From the NCBI GenBank assembly GCA_005877775.1, contig VBOJ01000075.1:1-45764 (forward strand): 45,764 nt of DNA. The letters run 5' to 3'. Both the position numbers and the translations under genes were made by a program. Every line of letters begins with the position of its first letter. Position 1 is the first letter of the stretch. This document shows, piece by piece, positions 6,958 through 15,389 of the stretch. The DNA is from Nitrospirota bacterium (GTDB lineage: Bacteria; Nitrospirota; Nitrospiria; Nitrospirales; Nitrospiraceae). Under the pieces are notes generated by a model. The model saw only the letters and a program-made list of their open reading frames with translations, did not search any database and was not told the origin of the DNA.

Positions 6958-9900
6958 CGACTGGCGCTGCGCTCCGCGAAGCTGATCGGTCTGTCGTCGG
7001 GTGGGCCGGAATCACGGACGATTCCGGTGCCGATCGGTATCCCGTCTCGGAAGACCACGTAGTTCGATGAGATGGCTGGGACGCGGGCGCCTGGCAAGAT
7101 CACTCCGACCAGGTTTAATGGATCGGCGCCTGAAATCTTAATGACCTGAGAGGCCCTCTCCCCGGCCTTTCTCTCTGCCCGCCGCAGCGCCCGCAGCGAC
7201 TCGACGGCTTCCGGCAGCGCGAACTGCTCTCCGGTGAAGCCGCTGATAAATCGCCCGCCTCGAATCTCGCTTCGCAACTCCAGACGCCGGTACTGGACCA
7301 AGAGATCCCGCCAGGCCAGATTCAGCGCCTCGCGTCCGAGTAGATCGCGGAACACCACGCCATACCGGCGGAGCAACTGACGGGCCACCGGCTCCGCAGA
7401 GCTAATGGCTAATGGCTGATGGCTAATGGCCGGACGCAGGAGTGACCAGCGGCCGACCGCATGGCGCGGCCGCCTCGTGCGTTCGCGTCCTTCAGCCCGC
7501 CGGCGACGAGGGTCCATGAGGGCTCGTAGATTGTCGAACCCATCTGCCGTCACGAGACCGGCCGCGACCAATTCCCAGAGCCCATCTTCGACCTCTGATT
7601 GAAGATGCCCGGTGCCCCTGACCACATCAGCAAAGAAGCTGGCGCCACGGTCGTGCAAGTATCGATGGAGGTCTTGGGCGATCGCCGACAGGCCGGACAA
7701 CGGGCCCATCCGCTGTTTCTGGGCTTCTTCTCCAAATGCCGCTAACAGCCAGTTCGCTTCCTCGCGAGGGAACAGACTGATCGGCGCGACGCTGGTCGGG
7801 ATGATTCGCTGCGGGCGTCGCCCCGGCTCAGATTCCGGTCCACCCACCAATCGAGGATGAGGCGTGAGCCGTCCCCAGCTCACCGCCCCGCTGAGACAGA
7901 GCCGGTCGAGCGATTCGGGTTCATACTTGGCCATCCTCGTTCGAAAAAGCTGTGGTTCCCATGCCGAGGCTGCTGCCTCAAAACCAGCCAGTTGGCGGAT
8001 GATTTCCAAGAGACCTGCCTCGCCGTGCAGTCGAGATCCGGACGAAACATGTTGCCATTGAAACAGAAACCGCATGAAGTCCGGTGCCGTGACCGGCTCG
8101 ATCTCGCGCCGGAGTGTGCCGATGGTGAGCCGATGAATGCGCGCGAGCAGCCGGCGGTCGCACCACTCTTGCGTCTTTGCGTCCGTAGCGTCCCTTGCGT
8201 CCATCGAGACAGCCGCCGTTGCCGGGCTTTGGCGGCCCGCCGAAGCAAGCGGAGGCGTGGACGCCACAGACGCTGCACGCGCGGCGTCGGGTCGGAAGCG
8301 GCCACGGAGGACTTGGCCCTGTGACTCAAGCTGCAGCAGAGCGGTGATGATGTCTTGGGTTGGAAGGTGCAGCCTATCGGCTAGCTCTTCAGCGGTGGTA
8401 GGACCGGTGCATTCCATCCAGCCTTGGACGATCGCGAGGATCGATGCTTCACGTTCCGGAACTGCGGCTGATGTGAACCCCTCCCGTCTAGGATTGAACT
8501 CGGCGTCAGGGAACAGGCCCCGGATGAGAGCCAGCCGTTCGGCCGCCACCCAGCCACGTATGCTGGACGTGAGGCGTGAGGAGTGAGGTGTGAGGATGGG
8601 TGTTTCCGATAGACCGATCTCAAGCACAGTCGCACGACCGGCCTGTGTCAACGCCGGCAGGTACGTGACCCAATCACTTCCCTGGCCTTCCGGTACCCAG
8701 GTGAGGGTGAGCAGGGCATCGTGCAACTCGTCTGCGTCTCGCACGACCGGCCAAGCCTCTTCCGCCACTTCGGCAATCGCGGCCTGATCCAGCGCACCGA
8801 TGTTGCCCGCCAGGTCCGGCGGCAGGCTTCGGCGCATCTCCACCGCTCGCGCGCGCCGTTCTTCCAGCGGCGCGTCATCCAGGTAGGCATAGGGATTGGC
8901 ATTCAGGATTTCATGACAGAAGGGCGACGGCATCGGTGTATCCACCGCGACGCACTGGACTGCTCCCTGCTCGATCCGTCTGAGCAGCGTTTCCAGCCCG
9001 TCCACATCCATGGCCTCTGTGAGGCAGTCGCGAATGGTTTCTTGGACTAGCGGATGATCAGGGGTGGCTAGATAGCCCGTTCCGCCTGGATGGTTGTCCT
9101 GGCACGCCGTCGCCGCAGGGAACACGGCGGCCAGCAGATCCTCCGCGCGCATGCGCTGGATCTGCGGGGGCACCCTTTGCCCATTGGCAAACCGGAGCAG
9201 GGCGAGCGCGCGCGTGGCGTTCCAGCGCCAACGGCTCATAAACATCGGTGCAGCCAGGATGGCCTGTGTCAGCACCTCACGCACGGTCTCTGACCGCACG
9301 AATCCGAAGACCGCATCGAGCGGGAAGCTGTGCCGCTCGCCCAAGGAGATGACGACTCCCTCGTCCGTCGCGGCAGCCTGCAGTTCGACATCGAACGTCG
9401 TACAAAATCGTTTTCTGAGCGCCAGCCCCAGCGCACGGTTGAGCCGCCCGCCGAACGGCGCGTGCAGGACCAGTTGCATCCCGCCGCCCTCGTCGAAGAA
9501 CCGTTCGGCAAAGATCGTCTGCTGAGTCGGCACTGCTCCCAAGACGGCGCGGCCAGCTGATACATAAGCCACAGTCTGCTCGGCCCCCCGCCGGTCCAGG
9601 CCGCACTCCGTTTGAAGCCACGTGAGGGGTGAGGCGTGAGGCGTGAGGTGAGAATCGGGGTTCAGGACTGCCTCCTTCGGAATAAGTCGATCCAAATCCG
9701 CCCGGAGAGAGGCCACTTCGGCAGAAAGCTCGGCTGTGCGGGATGGGGCTTCACCACGCCAGAAGGGAATAGTCGGCGGTGCGCCGTGGGCATCCTCCAC
9801 CCGGACCCTCCCGGTCTCCACGCCGCGAATCCGCCAGGACGAGTTGCCCAACAGAATGATATCTCCGGCCAGACTTTCCACCGCAAAGTCTTCATCCACT

Positions 9901-11582
9901 GAGCCGACGATCGTCCCCTCAGGCTCGGCAACCACGATATAATTGGCGGTGTCCGGGATCGCCCCTCCTGAGGTAATCGCCGCGAGGCGGGCTCCCCGTC
10001 TGGCGCGAATGCGCCTATTGATCCGATCGTGATGGAGATACGCATGGCCCCGACCACGGCTGGTGGCAATGCCGTCCGCCAGCATGCGGATGACCGCATC
10101 AAACTCCCGTCGTTCTAGGTCATGATAGGGATAGGCGCGCCGGCACAGGGCAAACAGTTCATCCTCTCGCCACTCCTGGGTGGCCGCTGCTGCCACGATC
10201 TGTTGGGCTAGGATGTCCAGTGGCGAGGATGGGACCTCGATGCGATCCAGGGTCCCGGCGCGGATCGCTCTGACCAGTGCTGCGCATTCGATCAGCTCAT
10301 CGCGGGTCGTGGCAAAGAGCCGGCCTTTCGGCAAGGCGCCCACCCAGTGACCAGACCGCCCGACCCGTTGCAGACAGACGGCAATCGCGCGGGGCGAGCC
10401 GATCTGGCAGACCAGATCCACCGTCCCCACGTCGATGCCGAGTTCCAAGGAGGCAGTCGCGACCACAACGCGTGTCTGTCCTCGTTTCAGCCGTTCCTCC
10501 GCCGACAGGCGGATCTGTCGGGACAGACTGCCGTGGTGGGCGGCCACTACCTGCCCCCCCAACTGTTGCAGCCGCTCGCCGAGATAATGGGCCACCCGTT
10601 CTGCCAGCCGTCTGGTATTGACGAAGACCAGGGTGGATCGGTGCTCGCGGACGAGGTCTGCCACCCGGTCATAGATGTCACTCCAAATCGCGTTCGTCGC
10701 CACCGCACCTAACTCATCCTTTGGCACCTCCACCGCCAAGTCCATCTTGCGGCGATGGCCGATGTCGATGATCTGACAGAGATCCGTGAGGCATGCCCGA
10801 CCTCCAGAGGCTTCCGCCTGCGGGCCGTAGCCTTTGGCGGAGAGCTCCGGCGGACGGGAGGGGTGACCCGCCTGCCGAAGCCCTGCGGCGGGCAGGGGCA
10901 TGAAGGCCGACTCCGGGACCGCTTCCCGATTTCCCACCAGGAATCGCGCGATGGTTTCGATCGGTCGTTGCGTGGCAGAGAGGCCGATGCGAACCGGTGT
11001 GGAGCCGGCCACTGCGTCAAGTCGCTCCAGCGACAGAGCCAAGTGCGCGCCGCGCTTGTTCGGTGCCACGGCGTGGATTTCATCCACGATCACGGTTCGC
11101 ACATCGCGTAGAATCTGGCGACTCTTCTCCGCCGTGAGCAACAGGTAGAGCGATTCCGGGGTCGTGATCAGAATATGAGGCGGGCGTCTGAGCATCTGCT
11201 GACGAGCCCACGCGGGCGTGTCGCCTGTACGGACCGTCACGCGGATCTCGGGCATCAGCCATCCGGCTGCCAGCGCCGCATTCGCGATCTCAGCGAGGGG
11301 CTGTTGCAGATTTTTCAGAACGTCGTTGCTAAGCGCCTTCAGCGGCGAGACGTAGACTACCTGAGTGCGGTCTTCCAGTTCGCCAGCGAGGGCGTGTTTG
11401 AAGAGGGAATCAATGCAGGAGAGAAAGGCGGCCAGCGTTTTCCCGGAGCCGGTTGGCGCGGCGATCAGGACATCCGTCCCGGACGCAATGGCGGGCCAAC
11501 TCTTGGCCTGCACGTCAGTGGGTGAGCCGAAGCGGCCACGGAACCACTCAGCAATGATCGGATGGAACTGTGAGAGGGACAT
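6954..11582 (-). CDS. lhr: Lhr-type ATP-dependent helicase with repeat-derived insertions
   Basis: A 1542-residue superfamily 2 helicase, close in length to long bacterial Lhr. Motifs in order: Q-like start, Walker A APTGSGKT (residues 42-49), VSPLKAL, TPESLYLLL, DEIH (167-170), SATQRP, FVNTRRLAERVAHYL, HHGSLSR, VVATASLELGIDVGTVDLV and QRVGRSGH. The Lhr-specific region with winged-helix and beta-barrel parts follows (EWCDRRLLARIHR, TAPDFMRFLFQWQH). Lhr unwinds DNA or RNA-DNA hybrids 3'-5' and is linked to DNA repair. At least five segments look foreign and match intergenic repeat types: about residues 222-264, 641-656, 993-1007, 1100-1139 and 1385-1395. All keep the frame. The family members I know lack these stretches, and they fall between conserved blocks, so the enzyme may still work. 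Confidence 0.92.
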   Translation of the reverse strand: MSLSQFHPIIAEWFRGRFGSPTDVQAKSWPAIASGTDVLIAAPTGSGKTLAAFLSCIDSLFKHALAGELEDRTQVVYVSPLKALSNDVLKNLQQPLAEIANAALAAGWLMPEIRVTVRTGDTPAWARQQMLRRPPHILITTPESLYLLLTAEKSRQILRDVRTVIVDEIHAVAPNKRGAHLALSLERLDAVAGSTPVRIGLSATQRPIETIARFLVGNREAVPESAFMPLPAAGLRQAGHPSRPPELSAKGYGPQAEASGGRACLTDLCQIIDIGHRRKMDLAVEVPKDELGAVATNAIWSDIYDRVADLVREHRSTLVFVNTRRLAERVAHYLGERLQQLGGQVVAAHHGSLSRQIRLSAEERLKRGQTRVVVATASLELGIDVGTVDLVCQIGSPRAIAVCLQRVGRSGHWVGALPKGRLFATTRDELIECAALVRAIRAGTLDRIEVPSSPLDILAQQIVAAAATQEWREDELFALCRRAYPYHDLERREFDAVIRMLADGIATSRGRGHAYLHHDRINRRIRARRGARLAAITSGGAIPDTANYIVVAEPEGTIVGSVDEDFAVESLAGDIILLGNSSWRIRGVETGRVRVEDAHGAPPTIPFWRGEAPSRTAELSAEVASLRADLDRLIPKEAVLNPDSHLTPHASPLTWLQTECGLDRRGAEQTVAYVSAGRAVLGAVPTQQTIFAERFFDEGGGMQLVLHAPFGGRLNRALGLALRKRFCTTFDVELQAAATDEGVVISLGERHSFPLDAVFGFVRSETVREVLTQAILAAPMFMSRWRWNATRALALLRFANGQRVPPQIQRMRAEDLLAAVFPAATACQDNHPGGTGYLATPDHPLVQETIRDCLTEAMDVDGLETLLRRIEQGAVQCVAVDTPMPSPFCHEILNANPYAYLDDAPLEERRARAVEMRRSLPPDLAGNIGALDQAAIAEVAEEAWPVVRDADELHDALLTLTWVPEGQGSDWVTYLPALTQAGRATVLEIGLSETPILTPHSSRLTSSIRGWVAAERLALIRGLFPDAEFNPRREGFTSAAVPEREASILAIVQGWMECTGPTTAEELADRLHLPTQDIITALLQLESQGQVLRGRFRPDAARAASVASTPPLASAGRQSPATAAVSMDARDATDAKTQEWCDRRLLARIHRLTIGTLRREIEPVTAPDFMRFLFQWQHVSSGSRLHGEAGLLEIIRQLAGFEAAASAWEPQLFRTRMAKYEPESLDRLCLSGAVSWGRLTPHPRLVGGPESEPGRRPQRIIPTSVAPISLFPREEANWLLAAFGEEAQKQRMGPLSGLSAIAQDLHRYLHDRGASFFADVVRGTGHLQSEVEDGLWELVAAGLVTADGFDNLRALMDPRRRRAEGRERTRRPRHAVGRWSLLRPAISHQPLAISSAEPVARQLLRRYGVVFRDLLGREALNLAWRDLLVQYRRLELRSEIRGGRFISGFTGEQFALPEAVESLRALRRAERKAGERASQVIKISGADPLNLVGVILPGARVPAISSNYVVFRDGIPIGTGIVRDSGPPDDRPISFAERSASR
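7399..7431. repeat. Word repeat inside lhr (insertion 5)
   Basis: Plus-strand words CTAATGG, CTGATGG and CTAATGG repeat in tandem, identical in style to the intergenic repeat at 1996-2108. On the coding strand they give AISHQPLAISS, which has no counterpart in the helicase family and sits between two conserved blocks. Confidence 0.6.
8160..8290. repeat. Repeat-derived segment inside lhr (insertion 4)
   Basis: The stretch has a run of GCGTC words at 8169-8203 followed by a GGCGGCCCGCCGAAGC-type module near 8230-8250. It encodes about 40 residues rich in Ala, Ser, Asp and Thr just before the conserved EWCDRRLLARIHR block. Family members go directly into this block, so this looks like an insertion. 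Confidence 0.5.
8565..8605. repeat. GTGAGG word repeat inside lhr (insertion 3)
   Basis: Plus-strand GTGAGGCGTGAGGAGTGAGG words, encoding ILTPHSSRLTSS on the helicase strand. Same word type as 9612-9660. Confidence 0.55.
9612..9660. repeat. GTGAGG word repeat inside lhr (insertion 2)
   Basis: GTGAGGGGTGAGGCGTGAGG words in tandem, encoding DSHLTPHASPLT. The peptide LTPHAS is typical of such repeats read in frame and is not part of the helicase fold. Confidence 0.55.
10795..10912. repeat. GC-rich repeat module inside lhr (insertion 1)
   Basis: Contains GCTTCCGCCTGCGGGCCGTAG, TTTGGCGGAG and GCCTGCCGAAGCC-type palindromic words, and encodes about 40 residues (including SAKGYGPQAEASGG) between helicase motif III and the conserved MDLAVEVP block. 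In relatives these two blocks are separated by only a short loop. Confidence 0.5.
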
Positions 11583-11647
11583 TCCACGCTCCCCTCAGTC
11601 GTCGATGGCCAAACAGAGTCAGGCGCGGCCACAAACCTCGCACACCT

Positions 11648-11770
11648 CGGGGTGGCTGGGATGATCCCTACTGCGGCCGTCATCACCCGTTGCATCAGGG
11701 AAGCAACGGGTACCCGGCACATTCCGATTGTGCGCGGTGCGGGAGCACGGGGATCGTCCCAGCCACCCCG
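11648..11770. repeat. Inverted-repeat element with internal hairpins
   Basis: A 123-bp element bounded by 21-bp arms (11648-11668 and 11750-11770) that match at 20 positions; the odd position is a T facing G, so a plus-strand RNA would pair fully with one wobble. Inside are a perfect 9-bp hairpin (11685-11693 with 11703-11711), a CCCG/CGGG stem at 11713-11743 with an inner GCACA/TGTGC stem, and an alternative GTGC-GGGA-GCAC hairpin at 11737-11748. A run of five T follows at 11779-11783. It lies between the CPBP gene end and the lhr start. It may be a miniature mobile element, a structured RNA or a terminator; no target duplication is visible. Confidence 0.6.
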
Positions 11771-11793
11771 TCAACCCCTTTTTCACCAGTCTG

Positions 11794-13239
11794 CTAGAAG
11801 CGGAGCAGCCAGATGACCGTGAGGCAGACCATGAGGTTGTTCAGCATATGGGCGACTATGCCGGGAATCAAGCTACCGGTCTTTTCGTAGGCCCATGCCC
11901 AAAGAAGCCCGCTCCAGAACACGCTGACAAACCCCACCATACCATAGCCATGAGCCATGGCAAAAATCATCCCGCTGATCAGGGCCGACGTACCCCATCC
12001 GAACTTTCGCCGAAGGGTGGCAAAGAGCAGCCCGCGAAAAACAATCTCTTCAAACACAGGAGCAAGACCCACATATTCCAGCAGACTCACCGCCAACACC
12101 GAACTGCTCCCCCAGACCAGGTCGCTGTCGAACCATTCGGTCCAGTGACTCGACAGGCTCAGGGCGTCAGTCGCGAGGCTCACCCCCCATTCACCCAGCA
12201 GTCCGACCGCGACCACGGCCGGAACGGCCAGTCCACACCGGACCCAGCCGGCCGACGACGGCCATAGGCCCAGGCCCCCTCCGAACCCCAGGCCGGTTGG
12301 TTTCAACAGATGGCGATAAGCCAACACGAGCAACGGCAAGTTGGTCACAGGCAGAGCCATGATCCTGAGTAGCGGGTTATCCATTTCAAGAAACAGTAAG
12401 CCGAGCGCCAGCACCGCGCCGATCGCTCCCCCACGAATCATCACCACCAGGCCAGTGCGTCCACGCCACAGAGGCGGGAGCGGAGCCTTCCCGACTTTCA
12501 GGGCGTCCAGTCTGCCACGCTGCCTCACTAGCACAACCAGCAGCACGAGGGCGCCACTCAGGATGAGCGGCAGCTCGACCGCGAGCAATTCGCGCGTTCG
12601 TCGGAGTAAGGGGGCTACGCGCGAGGCTGACGCCTGCTCGATGGACGCGAGGAGTGTACGATGGCCGGCCCGCATCGCCAAATTCATCGCGAGTCGGTCA
12701 TAAAACCAGCCGCCTGGAAGCAGCTCTGCCAGCTCGGCCTGCAGGGCCATCTCAATAGCAGGATCTGTCCTGGGCTCCAGATAGCCGGCTTGAATTAACC
12801 GGACGAAGGAGGGAAAGGGATCCTCACGACCTTCCCATTCTTTGATCCTTGCTCGAACCAGATCCAAGCGGCCGGCCTCCGCTTCCAGGACAGCGAGACG
12901 GAGCTGGACCAGGGGATCAGAGGAATAGGCAGCGAGTTCCTCGTACCAAGTAATGGCCTGCGCCAGTTCGTTGATCCCATTCCCCATTGTCACATCATAG
13001 AGTTGACGCTCCCAGGCTGGCGCGCGCGCGAAGGCTTCTTCCAAATCCATCATGCGGTCGACCATCAGAGCCAGCGCCCGCTCCGGCACCGGGACCCGCT
13101 CCAGACTGGGCACAGCGATCATGAGCCACCCGAACGCCAGGGCGGCGGCCAGCAGGACGAGCGCGGCGAGGACCGTCAAGACCGGCGAGAAACGGGGTTC
13201 GTGCGGATTGAAATCTGAAGAGAGGGACTCTTCCTGCAC
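11794..13239 (-). CDS. CPBP-family intramembrane metalloprotease
   Basis: About 481 residues. The C-terminal third carries the CPBP (Abi/CAAX protease) motifs: FEEIVFRGLLFATLRR with the EExxxR signature (around residues 396-402), FAMAH (about 427) and HMLNN (about 463), within several membrane helices. An N-terminal membrane segment (VLTVLAALVLLAAALAFGW), a helical soluble region with repeat-like helices and a central membrane block precede it. The substrate is unknown. The frame is open back to an ATG at 13464, but a promoter-like TGCTATACT on this strand at 13312-13320 lies inside that extension, and the GTG at 13239 has GAGGGAG ten bases upstream, so I prefer 13239. Confidence 0.82.
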   Translation of the reverse strand: MQEESLSSDFNPHEPRFSPVLTVLAALVLLAAALAFGWLMIAVPSLERVPVPERALALMVDRMMDLEEAFARAPAWERQLYDVTMGNGINELAQAITWYEELAAYSSDPLVQLRLAVLEAEAGRLDLVRARIKEWEGREDPFPSFVRLIQAGYLEPRTDPAIEMALQAELAELLPGGWFYDRLAMNLAMRAGHRTLLASIEQASASRVAPLLRRTRELLAVELPLILSGALVLLVVLVRQRGRLDALKVGKAPLPPLWRGRTGLVVMIRGGAIGAVLALGLLFLEMDNPLLRIMALPVTNLPLLVLAYRHLLKPTGLGFGGGLGLWPSSAGWVRCGLAVPAVVAVGLLGEWGVSLATDALSLSSHWTEWFDSDLVWGSSSVLAVSLLEYVGLAPVFEEIVFRGLLFATLRRKFGWGTSALISGMIFAMAHGYGMVGFVSVFWSGLLWAWAYEKTGSLIPGIVAHMLNNLMVCLTVIWLLRF

Positions 13240-13311
13240 CGCGCGCAGAGCTCCCTCGTTTGGGCTGGTGAGTGACTGGTTGGTGAACTCCCGGTTGTTC
13301 AAGCGGGCGGC

Positions 13312-13340
13312 AGTATAGCATGGCCTCCCCAACGGGTGAA
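13312..13340 (-). promoter_or_regulatory. Promoter for the CPBP protease gene
   Basis: On the minus strand TTCACC (13335-13340), a 17-bp spacer and TGC-TATACT (-10 at 13312-13317) form a good sigma-70-type promoter. It supports the GTG start at 13239 with a leader of about 65 bases. Confidence 0.5.
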
Positions 13341-13407
13341 ACCACGTTTGAGAGGTGCTCGGTTCCGCCCGAGCGTCCGGAGAGTGGCGGGAACAGAGGC
13401 AGTTCGG

Positions 13408-13413
13408 TATACT
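13408..13413 (+). promoter_or_regulatory. Possible -10 for the aminotransferase operon
   Basis: TATACT lies 75 bases upstream of the ATG, divergent from the CPBP promoter about 70 bp away. The -35 position is poor, so this is a weak call. Confidence 0.3.
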
Positions 13414-13487
13414 AGCCGCCACGACGGTCGGCTTGCAGGAAGGAGCCAACTGTCGATCCTCCAACTGGAAGAATCAGGCGCGGTAGC

Positions 13488-14717
13488 ATGGCAAATCCGA
13501 TCCTCGAATTTACGCCTCCGCCTCGGTTACTTCTGGGCCCCGGCCCCAGTATGGTCCATTCTCGCGTCCTCCGCGCAATGGCAACACCCTTACTCGGCCA
13601 TCTGGATCCAACGTTCCTGCAGCTCATGGACGATGTGCAACAGCTGCTGCGGAACGTGTTTCGCACCGCCAACCGCTTCACCATCGCAGTCTCCGGCACC
13701 GGCTCAGCAGGCATGGAGGCTGCGCTGGTGAACCTGATCGAGCCAGGTGATCCGGTGGTGGTGGGTGTCAACGGCCTATTTGGGGCCAGAATGGCCGCTA
13801 TCGTGGAACGATGCGGCGGTAAGCTGTTCCGAGTGGAGGCGCCCTGGGGCAAGATCATTGAGCCTGACAACATTCTGAAGACACTCAGCCAGTCCGGCCC
13901 AATGAAGATCGTCGCCCTCGTTCATGCGGAAACCTCCACCGGCGTATCTCAGCCGCTGGAAGAGATCGGTACCCTTTGCCGAGACCATGGTTGCCTCTTG
14001 GTCGTGGACACGGTCACGTCTTTGGGAGGCCTCCCGGTGGAAGTGGACGGCTGGGGGATCGACGCCTGCTACAGCGCTACCCAAAAGTGCCTGAGCTGCC
14101 CGCCTGGTCTGGCCCCGCTGACCCTGAGCGAGCGCGCGCTGACTGTGATCCGTAATCGCAAGACCCCCTGTCAAAGCTGGTATCTGGACCTGTCCCTGCT
14201 GGCGGATTATTGGACGGAGGGCAAGCGGGCCTACCATCACACTGCGCCGATCTCGATGCTCTACGCCCTTCGAGAAGCGTTGCGCCTCGTCGAAGAAGAA
14301 GGCCTCGCGGCACGCTTCGCTCGCCACAGGCTGAACAGCGCCGCGCTGATGGCCGGCCTAACTGCGCTTGGTCTGAGTCCGTTGGCTAGGAACGGGCCCC
14401 GACTGCCGAGCCTCAATTGCGTCACGTTGCCTGCTCACGTCCAAGACGCCCCGGTCAGGGCCTCGCTCCTCCAAGAGTTTGGCATTGAGATCGGCGGTGG
14501 TCTCGGTGCCCTCCAAGGCAAAGTCTGGCGTATTGGGTTGATGGGCGAGTCCTCCACGAGATCCAACGTGTTGACCCTGCTCAGCTCGTTGGAGAAGATC
14601 TTTCTCCGACGTGGATGGATCGCACGGGCCGGGATCGCCTTGGAAGCCGCATCGCAACTCTATCTCAGTCAGAGTCAGGGAACCCACACCGAAGCGCCGG
14701 CCCCAACGCACGCATGA
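13488..14717 (+). CDS. Class V aminotransferase (alanine/serine-glyoxylate type)
   Basis: A 409-residue PLP enzyme of fold type I. Landmarks: LLLGPGPSMVHSRVLRAMATPLLGHLDP (substrate-binding start of the AGT family), SGTGSAGMEAAL, HAETSTGVSQP, the PLP-contacting aspartate in VVDTVTSLGG (D174) and the Schiff-base lysine in SATQKCLSCPPGLAP (K200). The family transfers amino groups from alanine or serine to glyoxylate; which donor is used cannot be told. Length is normal, with a slightly longer C-terminal tail. It is first of three codirectional genes, 49 bp ahead of the DUF3365 gene, though their functions do not obviously belong to one pathway. Confidence 0.88.
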   Translation: MANPILEFTPPPRLLLGPGPSMVHSRVLRAMATPLLGHLDPTFLQLMDDVQQLLRNVFRTANRFTIAVSGTGSAGMEAALVNLIEPGDPVVVGVNGLFGARMAAIVERCGGKLFRVEAPWGKIIEPDNILKTLSQSGPMKIVALVHAETSTGVSQPLEEIGTLCRDHGCLLVVDTVTSLGGLPVEVDGWGIDACYSATQKCLSCPPGLAPLTLSERALTVIRNRKTPCQSWYLDLSLLADYWTEGKRAYHHTAPISMLYALREALRLVEEEGLAARFARHRLNSAALMAGLTALGLSPLARNGPRLPSLNCVTLPAHVQDAPVRASLLQEFGIEIGGGLGALQGKVWRIGLMGESSTRSNVLTLLSSLEKIFLRRGWIARAGIALEAASQLYLSQSQGTHTEAPAPTHA

Positions 14718-14766
14718 AGGCCTGCTCAGCAAGGGCCTCACTCCTCAAGAGAGGTTGATAATCGCC

Positions 14767-15363
14767 ATGACACGAACGTTGAACTGGGGAATCGTGTTCG
14801 TCTTCAGCGCTCTCATCGGCGCGCTGGGCTACTGGGGTCTCTCGCGGCTCATGGCGGAAGCGGATACCACGGCTAGGATCCCGGCGGAGACGGTCGCGGC
14901 TTATGTCCACGCGGTCATTGACGCCAACCGCACCGTCTACACGACGCACGTGGTGGACAAGATGCAGGAGAAACACATCGTGCCGGCCCTCGAACATTGG
15001 AAACAGGAAGCCGCGCTGCCCCTGCCGGCCCAATTCCTAATGGAAACAGGCAAGCTTGTCGGAGAGAAGGGAATGGGGATCAAGTACCGACTGGCAAGCC
15101 TCACGCCCATCTATGTCTGGAATGCACCGACGTCGGACTTCGAGCGAAAGGGACTTGAAGCTGTGAGCAAGAATCCGAGCCAGCCCTTTACCGGGTTCAT
15201 CCGCGAAGGGGGGAAACGGTTCTTCAAGGCCGTCTATGCCGACACCGCCGTCTCGCACACCTGCGTGGACTGTCACAATGCGCACGCCAACAGCCCCAGG
15301 CGGGACTATAAGCTGCATGACGTGATGGGCGGCATTATTATCACGCTCCCAGTCGGGCAGTAG
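14767..15363 (+). CDS. DUF3365/Tll0287-like c-type heme protein
   Basis: A 198-residue protein with an N-terminal membrane anchor or signal (residues 7-26), the DUF3365 segment (YVHAVIDANRTVYTTHVV, MGIKYRLASLTPIYVWNAP, GFIREGGKRFFKAVYADTA) and a heme c attachment motif CVDCH at 166-170. The N-terminal anchor places the heme outside the cytoplasm. Relatives are thought to be heme or redox sensors, or stand-alone cytochromes; no signalling domain is attached here. The ATG at 14767 is preferred over in-frame upstream starts that would overlap the aminotransferase gene. The next gene begins 26 bp downstream. Confidence 0.8.
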   Translation: MTRTLNWGIVFVFSALIGALGYWGLSRLMAEADTTARIPAETVAAYVHAVIDANRTVYTTHVVDKMQEKHIVPALEHWKQEAALPLPAQFLMETGKLVGEKGMGIKYRLASLTPIYVWNAPTSDFERKGLEAVSKNPSQPFTGFIREGGKRFFKAVYADTAVSHTCVDCHNAHANSPRRDYKLHDVMGGIIITLPVGQ

Positions 15364-15389
15364 GACCCCGTCCTGAGTGAGTGCACTCT

